Below are positions 42,076 to 51,510 of a stretch of 64,000 bases of DNA, one piece after another (the first letter of the stretch is position 1; every line of letters begins with the position of its first letter). This stretch comes from CBDDEI01 sp965226775 (GTDB taxonomy: Bacteria > Chloroflexota > Dehalococcoidia > SHYD01). The notes beneath the pieces were generated by a model, which ran no database searches, had not been told where the DNA came from, and worked only from the letters and a program-made list of their open reading frames with translations. The stretch covers positions 1,426,001 through 1,490,000 of the forward strand of contig CBDDEI010000002.1 in assembly GCA_965226775.1 (NCBI GenBank), given 5' to 3'. Position numbers and translations under genes: made by a program.

Positions 42076-42939
42076 ATGCAATACCTCGGAATAATTGGGT
42101 ACCCTCTTGCCCACACTCTATCTCCGTTATTCCAGCAAGCGGCGCTGGACCATTACGGGTTGGATGTCCAGTACCAGGTCTGGGAAACGCCGCCGGACCG
42201 CGTGGGAGAAGTGGTGGCTTCGTTACGCCGCTCGGAGCGTTTAGGGATGAACGTGACCGTGCCGCACAAAGAGGCGGTCGCGCCGTTCCTGGATCGCTTG
42301 GACGTCACTGCGGAAGCCATCGGCGCCGTAAACACGGTGGTAAAGCAAGACGGTCAGCTCGCAGGTTACAACACCGACTGCACAGGCTTTCTGCGAGCGC
42401 TCCAGGCGGATGGCGGCTATAACCCCTCCGGCGTTCGCGCTCTAGTCATTGGCGCTGGCGGCGCGGCCAGAGCAGTGGTATACGCCTTGCTTGAAGCGGA
42501 GGTGAGCTTTTTGGGTATAGCGGCGCGTCGCTTGCAGCAGTCCAGAGCGCTCCGCACCAGCTTCAACGCGCTGGCGCAACAGCACCACGTAACGGTGTTC
42601 ACGGAGGAGTGGGCCACCCAGAACTACGCGCTGGCGGTGCCAACCTACGATCTCATCGTGAACACCACTACCATGGGGATGCGCCACAACGCCGCGGAAG
42701 GGGAGTCGCCCCTGACAGGTGTTAACATAAATGCATCCAGCTTCGTGTATGACCTAGTGTATAATCCTGAGGAGACGCCACTCCTGCGCCAGGCACAACA
42801 AGTGGGGTGCCGGACACTGGGCGGCTTGCCCATGCTGGTGTACCAGGGCGCAGCGGCATTCGAGCTGTGGACAGGCAAAGACGCGCCTATCGAAGTGATG
42901 CGCACAGCAGCGCAGCACGCGCTGGCATCCAGGCAATGA
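42076..42939 (+). CDS. aroE: Shikimate dehydrogenase
   Basis: A 287-residue NADP-dependent enzyme that reduces 3-dehydroshikimate to shikimate. Motifs are IIGYPLAHTLSPLFQQAAL (about residues 5-23), the catalytic Lys in NVTVPHKEAV (about 59-68), the substrate Asp in NTDCTGF (about 96-102), the Rossmann loop VIGAGGAARAVVYAL (about 124-138) and C-terminal GLPMLVYQGAAAFELWTG. It opens the aroE-aroC-alkD-HAD-aroKB run, and the upstream region carries the shared aroE/pheS element. Confidence 0.95.
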   Translation: MQYLGIIGYPLAHTLSPLFQQAALDHYGLDVQYQVWETPPDRVGEVVASLRRSERLGMNVTVPHKEAVAPFLDRLDVTAEAIGAVNTVVKQDGQLAGYNTDCTGFLRALQADGGYNPSGVRALVIGAGGAARAVVYALLEAEVSFLGIAARRLQQSRALRTSFNALAQQHHVTVFTEEWATQNYALAVPTYDLIVNTTTMGMRHNAAEGESPLTGVNINASSFVYDLVYNPEETPLLRQAQQVGCRTLGGLPMLVYQGAAAFELWTGKDAPIEVMRTAAQHALASRQ

Positions 42940-43013
42940 TTGGCCGCTCGCAGAGATGCAATTTGAGACGTTTACGCTAAATACTCAGACGGGCCTCAAC
43001 AAAGGAGCACATC

Positions 43014-44225
43014 ATGAGCACATTCCGCTGGATGACGACCGGCGAGTCCCACGGCCCAGGCCTGACCTGCTTTATCGAGGGCATACCTGCGGGCCTGAAT
43101 ATCAGCGAGGACTATATCCGCAGCGATCTGGCCCGCAGGCAAGGCGGCTACGGCCGCGGCGGCCGTCAGCAGATTGAGACGGACTGGGCCCGCATCCGCT
43201 CCGGCGTGCGCCACGGCTACACCTTTGGCTCGCCCATAACACTACTCATTGATAACAAGGACTGGGAGAACTGGCAGGAGGTGATGAGCATCACGGCCAT
43301 CGAAAAGCAGCTCAACACCCTCACCCGCTTGCGGCCCGGCCACGCCGATACCACCGGCACTATGAAGTACTTTCAGAGCGACGCGAGGAACATCTTGGAG
43401 CGCTCCAGCGCTCGTGAGACGGCTGCTCGGGTGGCCGTAGGAGCAGTAGCCCGCCGCTTCCTAGAGCCCTTTGGCATGGAGCTGCGTAGTCACGTGGTAG
43501 CCATTGGCGGCGAACATGCCAACATCCCAGACAAGATCGACTGGGCGGCGCTGGAAGAGAGCCCTGTGCGCTGCGCCGACCCCGAAGCCGAGCAACGCAT
43601 GATCGCGGCCATTGATGCGGCCAAGGAGGACGGCGACACCGTGGGCGGCGTGATCGAGGTCATCGCCACGGGCGCTCCTATGGGCCTGGGCAGTCACATC
43701 CAGTGGGACCGCAAGCTCCACGCGCGCATCGCGCAGGCGCTGATGAGCATCAACGCCGTGAAGGCGGTGGGCTTTGGCCGTGCCTTTGAGATTGCGAACA
43801 TGCGCGGCTCTAAGGTGCACGATGTCATCAAGCCCGTGGACGAATGGACCGACGAAGGCCGCACCGACGGCTGGGTACGGCCCTGGCAACGCCGCACCAA
43901 CAACACCGGCGGCTTTGAAGGCGGCATGACCACGGGAGAGCCTATCATCGTGCAGTTTGCCATTAAACCTATTGCCACCCTCTCTAACCCGCTGCCCACG
44001 GTGGATCTGGTTTCCGGCCAGACCGCCCAGGCGCACTACGAGCGCAGCGACGTCTGTGTTGTGCCCGCGGCGGGCGTTATCGGCGAGTCTATGCTGGCCA
44101 TCTGCCTGGCCGAAGCGATGCTGGAGAAGTTCGGGGGCGACCACATGGAGGAGACCCTGCGTAACCATCGCGGCTACCTGCAGACGCTAGGTCCCCGCAA
44201 CGAACCGATCCCTCAGGGGCTGTAA
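43014..44225 (+). CDS. aroC: Chorismate synthase
   Basis: A 403-residue FMN-dependent lyase that makes chorismate from EPSP, the last shared step of aromatic synthesis. Signatures are TTGESHGPGLTCFIEGIPAG (about residues 7-26), RPGHADTTGTMKY (about 106-118), the RSSARETAARVAVGA block (about 131-145) and GFEGGMTTGEPIIVQFAIKP (about 302-321). AAAGGAG precedes ATG 43014. The following alkD-like gene begins directly after the stop codon. Confidence 0.96.
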   Translation: MSTFRWMTTGESHGPGLTCFIEGIPAGLNISEDYIRSDLARRQGGYGRGGRQQIETDWARIRSGVRHGYTFGSPITLLIDNKDWENWQEVMSITAIEKQLNTLTRLRPGHADTTGTMKYFQSDARNILERSSARETAARVAVGAVARRFLEPFGMELRSHVVAIGGEHANIPDKIDWAALEESPVRCADPEAEQRMIAAIDAAKEDGDTVGGVIEVIATGAPMGLGSHIQWDRKLHARIAQALMSINAVKAVGFGRAFEIANMRGSKVHDVIKPVDEWTDEGRTDGWVRPWQRRTNNTGGFEGGMTTGEPIIVQFAIKPIATLSNPLPTVDLVSGQTAQAHYERSDVCVVPAAGVIGESMLAICLAEAMLEKFGGDHMEETLRNHRGYLQTLGPRNEPIPQGL

Positions 44226-44969
44226 GTGTCCGACGAGCTCCTAGAGCAGGTCTACACGGAGCTACGGGCCGCCCTACAGGCGCAGGGGACGCCGGAAGGG
44301 GTTGCGGCCGCGCAGCGCTACAGCAAGGAACCTGTGCAGGCCTACGGACTCTCCGTGCCTCAGGTCCGTGCCATCGCCAAGACCTTTCTGCCGCGCCTCA
44401 GGAAGGAGGCCAGCCTGGAAGATGTGATCGACCTGTGCGACCTGCTGCTGGAGACAGGGGGCTTGGAAGAGGGCGGCGCGGTGGATGTCCTGATGAGCCC
44501 CTTTGCCAAGAAGCTCACGCCTATGCACTACCCCTACGTTGACCGCTGGGTGGACTATTTCACCAACTGGGCGGTGACGGACGCTATCTGCCTGCATGTC
44601 ATAGGCGTGCTGGTGGAGCGTCATCAGATGCTCCTCCCCTTCGTAGCATCCTGGACGGAGAGCGACAACCGCTGGCGCCGCCGTGCGGCCTGCGTCTCAT
44701 TGGTGCCGGCCGCTCGCCACAACACCATCCCTATATCAAGCGTCTTCTCGCTCACCGACCATCTGATGCATGACAAAGACGATATGGTGCAAAAGGGAGC
44801 AGGCTGGCTGCTCAAGGTAGCCGCCGCACACCACCAGCAGCGCGTCGTAGAGAACCTCCAGGCCTTTCCGGACGCGGGGCGTACGCTGGTACGCTACGCT
44901 ATCGAGAAGTTGCCGCCCGAGACGCGTGCCCTCTTTGTCGGGCCACGCGCCAGGGCAAAAGTGAGCTGA
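44226..44969 (+). CDS. DNA alkylation repair protein, AlkD-like HEAT-repeat family
   Basis: A 247-residue all-helical protein of the DNA_alkylation family, whose studied members (AlkC/AlkD) are glycosylases for N3- and N7-alkylpurines. Family features include the N-terminal YGLSVPQVRAIAKTF (about residues 38-52), a Trp/Asp-containing motif NWAVTDAICLHVIG (about 117-130) corresponding to the catalytic Asp of AlkD, and the RWRRRAACVSLV block (about 148-159). GTG 44226 immediately follows the aroC stop, suggesting coupling. Some relatives lack glycosylase activity, so activity is not certain. Confidence 0.85.
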   Translation: MSDELLEQVYTELRAALQAQGTPEGVAAAQRYSKEPVQAYGLSVPQVRAIAKTFLPRLRKEASLEDVIDLCDLLLETGGLEEGGAVDVLMSPFAKKLTPMHYPYVDRWVDYFTNWAVTDAICLHVIGVLVERHQMLLPFVASWTESDNRWRRRAACVSLVPAARHNTIPISSVFSLTDHLMHDKDDMVQKGAGWLLKVAAAHHQQRVVENLQAFPDAGRTLVRYAIEKLPPETRALFVGPRARAKVS

Positions 44970-44985
44970 CCGGTTGGATAACGAT

Positions 44986-45678
44986 ATGCCGGCAGTAGCC
45001 GACGTGCACTGTAAAGCGGTGGTCTTCGACCTGTTTGGCACGCTGGTGGAGGACGTTCAGGCGACCATTCATGAAAGGATGGCTGAACTGCTCGGGCTCC
45101 CAACTGAGCTGTTCTTGGAGCATTGGCTTCCCGGATATGAAGCAAGGGGCAAGGGCGTGAAGACGTTCGAGGAGTGCGTTGCAGAGATGAGTGAAACGTT
45201 GCACCTCTCGCTGGAGCACGGCGTAGTAGAAGAGATTGCAAAAGTCCGCACCGATGCGCTAGCGGAGCACCTCCAAAGGGTCAAGCCTGGTGCGCTGGCG
45301 ACCCTTGAGCGTCTTACTGCCGCGGGGTTCCCCCTGGCGCTGGTGAGCAACGCCTCGGTAGAAGTGCACGCGGGATGGGATAGCTCGCCCGTATCTTCCT
45401 GGTTTCCGAGCCCCATCTTTTCCTGTGATGTGCACTTGATGAAACCGGACCCGGCCATCTATTTGTTAGCCTGTAATCAGCTCGACGTTCCGCCGTCACG
45501 CTGTCTGTTCGTGGGCGATGGCGGGGATAACGAATTGTCTGGCGCTATGCAGGTAGGGATGACCACGGTGCAGGTCCCATCCTATCGGGAGCGCATACCC
45601 GATGCCGACTACTCGGTAGCCTCCCTGGATGAGATGGGCGCACTGTTAAGGAGCTTGGAGTACAGCGGACATGGATAA
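44986..45678 (+). CDS. HAD-superfamily hydrolase (subfamily IA)
   Basis: A 230-residue phosphatase-like protein with the nucleophile motif VVFDLFGTLVED (about residues 10-21), motif II LVSNAS (about 119-124), the Lys of motif III in HLMKPDPAIYLL (about 149-160) and motif IV FVGDGGDNELSGA (about 174-186). ATG 44986 is used; TTG 44974 is possible. It overlaps aroKB by 8 nt. The substrate is unknown; a small phosphorylated metabolite is typical. Confidence 0.88.
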   Translation: MPAVADVHCKAVVFDLFGTLVEDVQATIHERMAELLGLPTELFLEHWLPGYEARGKGVKTFEECVAEMSETLHLSLEHGVVEEIAKVRTDALAEHLQRVKPGALATLERLTAAGFPLALVSNASVEVHAGWDSSPVSSWFPSPIFSCDVHLMKPDPAIYLLACNQLDVPPSRCLFVGDGGDNELSGAMQVGMTTVQVPSYRERIPDADYSVASLDEMGALLRSLEYSGHG

Positions 45679-47395
45679 AGCAGCCATTATCCTGGTGGGC
45701 CTCTCCTACAGCGGCAAAACCGCGGTGGGGCGCATCATCGCTGATCGTTTAGGTTGGCCTTTTGTAGACACGGACGACCAGGTGGTTGCCCTCGCCGGCG
45801 GCAAATCCATCCCGGATATCTTCGCCGAGTGGGGAGAGGCGCGCTTCCGCGGCCTGGAGAGCCAGAGCCTTGGCCTAGCCTGCGGCCGTGGCCGGGCGGT
45901 CATCGCGACAGGCGGCGGTGTTGTGCTCAACAGCGGCAACCGGGCCATGATCACCGGCAGCGGTATTGTGGTCTGGCTGGATGCGCAGCCGTCTACCCTC
46001 CACCAGCGACTCCTTGCCGACCAGCAAGGCAACCCGGATCCCACCGAGCGTCCTCTCCTGCAGGGCGATGATGCCCTGGGCAAGATAACCTCGCTGAAAG
46101 AGCAGCGCCTGTCCCATTACGCATCGGTAGCGGACTGGGTTGTTCCCACGGACCACCTGACGCCGGAAGAGGTAGCGGAGGAGGCATTACACGCCTATGG
46201 CCGCCTGCGCGGCAAGCTCCGTTTGCAGCCGCTGCCCATACCTGAGCTGGAACCGGATGCAGGCGACGACAGCCCCCATGCCGGCGGCGCTCCCGCCACG
46301 ACTACCGGCGCGGTAGCTGTGGTGGCCACCAATGGCGGCACTTACCCTATCTTTGTAGGACCAAAGCTCCTCAACGGCCTGGCTTCTCGCCTTGAGCGCA
46401 TGGGATTGAGCAACACGGTCTATGTCATATCGGACGAAAACGTCTTCAGCCACTACGGCGAGCGGGTCATGTCCGCCCTCCATGAGCGCGGTATTGCCGC
46501 CACCAGCTACGTCATCCCCGCGGGGGAGCAGAGTAAGCGTCTGGACGTGGTGGAGGGCATCTATCAGTGGCTTGTGGACCAGCGGGCTGAGCGTAGTCAT
46601 ACTATCCTTGCCCTCGGCGGAGGTGTGGTCGGCGACCTGTCCGGCTACGTAGCCGCCAGCTACCTTCGCGGCATGCCTTACGTGCAGGCGCCCACTACGC
46701 TCTTAGCTATGGTAGACGCTAGCATCGGCGGCAAGACCGGCGTCAATCTGGCCGAAGCCAAGAACTTGGTGGGCTCGTTCTACCAGCCCAAGATGGTGTT
46801 GATAGACGTGGAACTGCTGCGCACGCTCGGCAAGCGGGAGCTCACGGAAGGTTGGGCGGAGGTCATCAAGCACGCGCTCATCCGAGACCCCGTCCTGCTG
46901 GCGGAGATGGAGTCGGGCATGGAAAGGCTTATGGGCCTGGACACTCGCGTCGTTGCCCACACGGTTGCTGCGAGCGCTGCCATCAAGGCGGAGGTGGTCA
47001 GCGAGGACGAGCGGGAGTCTGGCGTGCGGGCCATCCTTAACTACGGCCACACTATTGGCCACGGGCTGGAGGCCGCCACTGGCTACCAGGGCTTCCTTCA
47101 CGGCGAAGCGGTGGCGGTGGGTATGATGGGCGCAGCCCGCATCAGCCAGCGCATGGGCCTGCTCCAAGAGCCCGATGTTGAGCGACAGCGCCGCATTATC
47201 GAGGGCTTTGGTTTGCCGACGCGGTCCCCCGGCGTAGATCTGGACGGGGTGCGCGCCGCCATGGCCTTCGACAAGAAGGTGCAGAACAAGAAACAGCGCT
47301 GGGTGCTCCTAGCCGGCTTGGGCAACGCAGTAGTGCGGGATGATGTGCCGGCAGAGGTAGTAGAGGAGACGCTGCTGGAGCTGTCGGCAGAGTAG
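45671..47395 (+). CDS. aroKB: Fused shikimate kinase - 3-dehydroquinate synthase
   Basis: A 574-residue bifunctional enzyme covering shikimate pathway steps 2 and 5. The kinase domain (about residues 1-170) has the Walker A IILVGLSYSGKTAVG and RFRGLESQSL region with TGGGVVLN. A linker rich in Asp/Ala/Gly (about 195-215) leads to the AroB domain (about 218-570) with NAD-binding ALGGGVVGDLSGYVA (about 315-329), zinc-ligand region RAILNYGHTIGHGLEAATGY (about 454-473), LHGEAVAVGM and the DKKVQNKKQRWVLL segment. The AroK-AroB fusion occurs in Chloroflexi and some Firmicutes and fits the clustering with aroE and aroC. Confidence 0.95.
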   Translation: MDKAAIILVGLSYSGKTAVGRIIADRLGWPFVDTDDQVVALAGGKSIPDIFAEWGEARFRGLESQSLGLACGRGRAVIATGGGVVLNSGNRAMITGSGIVVWLDAQPSTLHQRLLADQQGNPDPTERPLLQGDDALGKITSLKEQRLSHYASVADWVVPTDHLTPEEVAEEALHAYGRLRGKLRLQPLPIPELEPDAGDDSPHAGGAPATTTGAVAVVATNGGTYPIFVGPKLLNGLASRLERMGLSNTVYVISDENVFSHYGERVMSALHERGIAATSYVIPAGEQSKRLDVVEGIYQWLVDQRAERSHTILALGGGVVGDLSGYVAASYLRGMPYVQAPTTLLAMVDASIGGKTGVNLAEAKNLVGSFYQPKMVLIDVELLRTLGKRELTEGWAEVIKHALIRDPVLLAEMESGMERLMGLDTRVVAHTVAASAAIKAEVVSEDERESGVRAILNYGHTIGHGLEAATGYQGFLHGEAVAVGMMGAARISQRMGLLQEPDVERQRRIIEGFGLPTRSPGVDLDGVRAAMAFDKKVQNKKQRWVLLAGLGNAVVRDDVPAEVVEETLLELSAE

Positions 47396-47400
47396 GTGGC

Positions 47401-47749
47401 ATGATGAACCAAGCTCTTTATGAGAAGCTCCAAAGATGTCGCCCGACAGAGGCAATTGATTAGCTATAGTGAGGCGGGCTCTATCGTCGAACTGAATATG
47501 AATAGGCCGCCTGATAGGGTCATACTAGCCAGCTTATTGAACGAAATATGTGAGTATGAAGTTGATCTTAATCGCCCTATGTTGGCCGCAATCGTTGTCC
47601 GTAAGAACTCAAAATGGCCAAGCCAGGGATTTTATAAGTTAGCCAGAGAACTGGGCAAGTTACACAGCGAAGAACCCCCTCGCGAACAGGCTTTCCTCAT
47701 ATCCGAACAGGAACGAGTTCACGAGTATTGGAGTTCAGCCCCAAGCTAA
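47401..47749 (+). CDS. Small conserved protein with one apparent frameshift
   Basis: The frame from ATG 47401 encodes MMNQALYEKLQ and then stops at 47461; the frame from ATG 47420 encodes DVARQRQLISYSEAGSIVEL, RPMLAAIVVRKNSKWPSQGF and YKLARELGKL, to 47749. Joined at the AAA run at 47433-47435 (one A too many), they match a widespread family of about 120-residue proteins that I recall as MNxxLYxxLxxVARxxxxxTYS and SAVVVHKGxxxPGxGFFxLA. Function unknown. The start just after the aroKB stop and the overlap with tgt downstream place it in the same transcript. A homopolymer error is the simplest cause. Confidence 0.7.
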
Positions 47750-47751
47750 TC

Positions 47752-48969
47752 ATGCCCTTCTCGTTCAACCTAGAAGTAATCTCACCAACATCTAAAGCCC
47801 GCACCGGCCGGCTGATCACCCCCCATGGCGAGGTGCAGACGCCGGTCTTCATGCCTGTGGGCACCCAGGGTAGCGTAAAGGCCGTTGCCCCCTGGGAGCT
47901 GGAGCGGCTGGGTGCGCAGATCATCCTGGGCAACGCGTATCATCTCTACCTCCGGCCAGGCCACGAACGCGTGGCGCGCTTGGGTGGACTGCACCAGTTC
48001 ACCGGCTGGTCCAGGCCGATGTTGACCGATAGCGGCGGTTTTCAGGTGTTTAGTTTAGCCCATATTAGGCAGATCTCCGATGACGGAGTGGCCTTCCGCT
48101 CGCACATCGACGGCAGCGACCACTTTCTCAGCCCAGAGCGAGTAATGGAGATAGAGCAGGCCCTTGGCGCAGACATCGCGATGGTGCTGGACGAGCCTTC
48201 GGCATATCCCAGCGCGCCAGAGCAGGTGCGCGCCGCCACAGAGCGCACCCATCGCTGGGCAGAGCGCTGCCTAGCAGCTCATTCCCGCTCGGACCAAGCA
48301 CTGTTCGCTATTGTGCAGGGCGGCTTCGAGCCGGAGTTGCGGCGCTGGTCCACAGAAGCGCTGGTTGCCATGGACTTCCCCGGCTACGCCATCGGCGGCC
48401 TAAGCCTGGGCGAACCCAAAGAGCAGACCTGGGCCATGGTGGACGCTGTGACAGGCGGTCTGCCAGCAGAAAAGCCCCGCTATCTCATGGGCGTCGGCTC
48501 ACCGGAGGACGTGCTGGAAGCTATCTATTATGGCGTGGATATGTTTGATAGCTCCTTCCCCACCCGTATCGCCCGCAACGGTGCGTTGCTCATGCCTACG
48601 GGGCGGGCAAACATCCGCAATGCCCGCTTCGCTGACGACAACGAGCCGCCCCTCCCCGGCTGCGACTGCGCTGCGTGCGCCCATTTCTCCGCGGCCTACC
48701 TACGGCACCTGTTCATGAGCCAGGAGTTGCTGGCCTTCCAGCTTGCCAGCATCCACAACCTACGCTTTATGGTGCGGCTGGTGGAGCAGGCGCGCTTCGC
48801 CATTGAGCAGGGTGTGTTTGAGGCGTTCCGCACCCAGTTTCTCGCGCAGTACCAGAGTCCCGACGCGGAGGTGCGCGCCGACCAGAAGGCGAAGTGGATG
48901 GCCGCCAGAAACCGGCGGCCCCTTACGCAGGGAGCGGAGGAAAGCATTCCCTCCGATGCGCAAGGCTGA
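47752..48969 (+). CDS. tgt: tRNA-guanine transglycosylase (queuine tRNA-ribosyltransferase)
   Basis: A 405-residue TIM-barrel enzyme that exchanges guanine-34 of GUN tRNAs for a 7-deazaguanine. Visible are LTDSGGFQVFSLAHIRQISD (about residues 92-111), FAIVQGGFEPELR, YAIGGLSLGEPKEQTW (about 211-226), the nucleophile-Asp segment DMFDSSFPTRIARNGALL (about 263-280) and zinc Cys/His in CDCAACAHFSAAYLRHL (about 304-320). ATG 47752 is chosen over TTG 47728; it overlaps the preceding gene end by a few bases. It uses the product of the queD-queC-folE route at 22-24 kb. Confidence 0.95.
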   Translation: MPFSFNLEVISPTSKARTGRLITPHGEVQTPVFMPVGTQGSVKAVAPWELERLGAQIILGNAYHLYLRPGHERVARLGGLHQFTGWSRPMLTDSGGFQVFSLAHIRQISDDGVAFRSHIDGSDHFLSPERVMEIEQALGADIAMVLDEPSAYPSAPEQVRAATERTHRWAERCLAAHSRSDQALFAIVQGGFEPELRRWSTEALVAMDFPGYAIGGLSLGEPKEQTWAMVDAVTGGLPAEKPRYLMGVGSPEDVLEAIYYGVDMFDSSFPTRIARNGALLMPTGRANIRNARFADDNEPPLPGCDCAACAHFSAAYLRHLFMSQELLAFQLASIHNLRFMVRLVEQARFAIEQGVFEAFRTQFLAQYQSPDAEVRADQKAKWMAARNRRPLTQGAEESIPSDAQG

Positions 48970-48995
48970 CGTCTTTCAAGAGGCACGCAGATAGC

Positions 48996-49451
48996 ATGCT
49001 TACCCCACGGACCGGCGTTGCCGGCGCTCGCTTTGCCAGTGTCTTCGGCACGCGCTGGCCTATCGATCGCTTCAAGCGTCAGCGTCTCCGCAGCGCATAT
49101 GAAGCTGCTGCGGAAGCAACCAGCCACTTTGCGTTGCGTAACGGCTGCGAGGAGGGATCAGCAACGTGGCAGGCGCTGTTGCGGCTGCTGGAAAACGAGG
49201 CGGCAGTTGTCGACCTGCTGGTAGCTGCTACCGCGCAGGGTAGTGAGACAGCGTTACCGTTGGAGCTTCATCCCTCCATTTCGGAAGCGCCGCTTTACAG
49301 CCAGTATTTTATCGGCATGCTGTGCCAGCAGTTAGCCCACATTGCTCCGCTGCTCTTTCTCTATCGAGAGGCGGAGTATGCGCTTTCAGCCGCACAGCTC
49401 ACTGAAACCGCGGCTCGCTTTAACCACACTGCCACCATTCACCCACAGTAA
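48996..49451 (+). CDS. Hypothetical helical protein
   Basis: A 151-residue protein with no recognised family. ATG 48996 begins MLTPRTGVAGARFASVFGTR. It is mainly helical by composition, with Leu-rich stretches (ATWQALLRLLENEAAVVDLL, HIAPLLFLYREAEYALSAAQ) and no membrane segment or signal. No strong Shine-Dalgarno. It follows tgt by 26 nt on the same strand. Confidence 0.6.
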   Translation: MLTPRTGVAGARFASVFGTRWPIDRFKRQRLRSAYEAAAEATSHFALRNGCEEGSATWQALLRLLENEAAVVDLLVAATAQGSETALPLELHPSISEAPLYSQYFIGMLCQQLAHIAPLLFLYREAEYALSAAQLTETAARFNHTATIHPQ

Positions 49452-49517
49452 CCTTTTGCTCACACAGCCGTAGTTGCCTATACTAGAGAGGACACAACGA
49501 TATTCAGGGGTGATGAC

Positions 49518-49664
49518 ATGGGCAACAGGAATAAGGGTCAACGGGAAACCAAGAAGCCCAAGAAGGATGCGAAGAAACAGTCCCTAGTCAACGTCCTTGA
49601 AACGCCGACTGAGGTAGTGGAAGTCAGAAAAAGCCCAAAGCGACGGGATGAGACAGAGGCATAG
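49518..49664 (+). CDS. Small lysine-rich protein (48 residues)
   Basis: A short basic protein, MGNRNKGQRETKKPKKDAKK at its N-terminus, ending RRDETEA. AGGGGT lies 7 nt before ATG 49518. The GNRN...KKPKK pattern is common in tiny, uncharacterised bacterial proteins from memory. Charge suggests nucleic acid contact, but function is unknown. Confidence 0.6.
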   Translation: MGNRNKGQRETKKPKKDAKKQSLVNVLETPTEVVEVRKSPKRRDETEA

Positions 49665-49731
49665 CATTCCTCTCTTAAGCTAACGAATCTAGGAGCCAGT
49701 TCATGCTGACTCCTTCTTTACGGCGATCTAC

Positions 49732-50958
49732 TTGCAGACGACCGAGCGGCCTGCCCCAACTAGCGCCGCAGCGGCGCGTCCAGAACCCCAAGCTGCCGTC
49801 TGGCCCATCCTTTGGGGCAGCTTCATCCTCTTCTGCTTGCTCACGGCAGGCACCGTGTTTGCTGTACGCGCAATCTGGCTGAACACAACCGAGGCACGAG
49901 AAGCAACCCTGACCGTATCCGACGCGGGAACGGTACTGCTCAAGCCGGCGCGGCAAACCCAGTGGATTGGCTTCTCTCCGCCGGTCACGCTGCACGAGGG
50001 CGATACCCTGCGTACCGATAACGCGGCTCAGGCTGAGGTTACCCTTCTGGATGGCTCTCTCGTACGGCTGTACGCCAATGCGGAAGTACAGCTGACTCGT
50101 CTGGCCTCTTCCAAGTTCACTGATAGGAGCGCGTTCATTGGCCTAGCCGTCACGGAAGGGCTGGTGCAAGTGGAGGCTGCGCCCAAATCTACGGAAGCGC
50201 GCCTGCTTGAAGTGGCTGTTCCTGGCGGCATGCTTGTCCTTCAAGAGGGGAGCTACAGCATCCGCACGGGACCCAATCGTGCGCACGTACGGGTTATGGA
50301 GCGCGGCGCAGCAGATCTCCAAACGCGTGACCGCGTCTACCACCTGGCGGCTGGAGAGCGCGTTGAGATCGGTCCAACGGGTGTAGAAGGCCCGCTGGTT
50401 TCCCCTGAAGAGCTTATCTTTAACGGCGACTTCTCCAGTGGCATGGATGGCTGGGAAGTGGCGCAGGTGGCAGGCTTTCAGGAAGGCACCGATGTCTCCG
50501 GGCAATACACCCTTATGAGAGACGGCTTTAGAAATGCGGTCCTCTTCTCTCGTCTGGGCAGCAAGAACACCCACTTCGAGACTCAGCTCGTGCAGAGGAT
50601 CGACCGCGATGTATCTGAGTTCAGCGAGCTACGTCTGAGCCTGGATATGCAGATTCGCTACCAGAGTCTCTCCGGAGGCGGGTACCTGGGCTCGGAATAT
50701 CCTATCCGGGTGCGCATTGATTACCGGACGTTGGGTGGTGAGAGCTACGCGGTCTATGGTTTTTACTATCAGAACAACACCCGCAACCGCACTGATTTTG
50801 GCATTCCCGTACCTGAGGACGCCTGGTTTACCTATGCGGCGGCCCAGAACCTTATGACTTTGGAACCGCGGCCACAGCGCATCCTCTCTGTGCAGATAAG
50901 CGCCAGCGGGTGGGACTACGAGAGTCGTATGAGCAACATTAGCCTTGCGGCCAAGTAA
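49732..50958 (+). CDS. FecR-domain membrane protein
   Basis: A roughly 400-residue protein with a single transmembrane segment (WPILWGSFILFCLLTAGTVF, about residues 24-43), then an extracytoplasmic FecR domain: GDTLRTDNAAQAEVTLLDGS (about 90-109), VQVEAAPKS and an LQEGSYSIRTG strand, and a C-terminal beta-sandwich, possibly carbohydrate-binding-like (NGDFSSGMDGWEVAQV, about 233-248). The start is doubtful: TTG 49732 has no Shine-Dalgarno, whereas ATG 49703 follows AGGAG but lies one base out of frame. Either the TTG is used or one base is wrong between 49703 and 49732. Role unknown. Confidence 0.72.
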   Translation: MQTTERPAPTSAAAARPEPQAAVWPILWGSFILFCLLTAGTVFAVRAIWLNTTEAREATLTVSDAGTVLLKPARQTQWIGFSPPVTLHEGDTLRTDNAAQAEVTLLDGSLVRLYANAEVQLTRLASSKFTDRSAFIGLAVTEGLVQVEAAPKSTEARLLEVAVPGGMLVLQEGSYSIRTGPNRAHVRVMERGAADLQTRDRVYHLAAGERVEIGPTGVEGPLVSPEELIFNGDFSSGMDGWEVAQVAGFQEGTDVSGQYTLMRDGFRNAVLFSRLGSKNTHFETQLVQRIDRDVSEFSELRLSLDMQIRYQSLSGGGYLGSEYPIRVRIDYRTLGGESYAVYGFYYQNNTRNRTDFGIPVPEDAWFTYAAAQNLMTLEPRPQRILSVQISASGWDYESRMSNISLAAK

Positions 50959-50974
50959 TGGCTGAGCTTAGGGC

Positions 50975-51454
50975 TTAGATTGCAGCAAATCCATAGGTCT
51001 TATCAGCAGAGAGGAGCCGTTCTAGCATCTCCACCGTGACTGACCGTCCATCGGCAGGCCCAAGCCGTTCCAACGTGCTTTCATAGAGCTGTGTCGCTGT
51101 CTTCGGACGGTTGCCGTTTGCGAGTATGACCCTGAAGAGCACCTCGCTCATTCCCTTCCGTCCTTCTTCAAACTCGGGTAATTTTGAACAACACTCTCGA
51201 ATTTCTCGGATCATCGCGTCAACGGGAGACACATTTGCGCCTGAGCTGCTGCTGGTTTTGCGGCTGCTCTGGGGTGGCGAAGCGTTCAGAGCTATTTGCA
51301 CTTTGATCCCCTCGCGGGAATTGGCGCACAAGCGCTCTCGCAGCGCGAACTCAAAAGACTGCCCACGTTGTAGGTAGAGGGCGGGATCTATCCAGTAGCG
51401 TTGGGGGGCGGCGTCTTCAACTGTTGTTTCCCCACTCGCTGATTGCTTGTTCAT
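50975..51454 (-). CDS. Hypothetical protein
   Basis: A 159-residue protein with no recognised family. The middle has a Ser-rich stretch (QSSRKTSSSSGANVSPVDAM, about residues 61-80) linking an N-terminal part that includes YWIDPALYLQRGQSFEFALR to a helical C-terminal part (VSEVLFRVILANG-like and MLERLLSADKTYGFAAI). Start at ATG 51454. It lies on the same strand as the DUF362-like and moeA genes but converges on the FecR-domain gene. Confidence 0.55.
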   Translation of the reverse strand: MNKQSASGETTVEDAAPQRYWIDPALYLQRGQSFEFALRERLCANSREGIKVQIALNASPPQSSRKTSSSSGANVSPVDAMIREIRECCSKLPEFEEGRKGMSEVLFRVILANGNRPKTATQLYESTLERLGPADGRSVTVEMLERLLSADKTYGFAAI

Positions 51455-51510
51455 CTCCCATCACCTCGCACCGATTTCTGTGACAACAATACTGTTCTTC
51501 TGTAGGAGCG

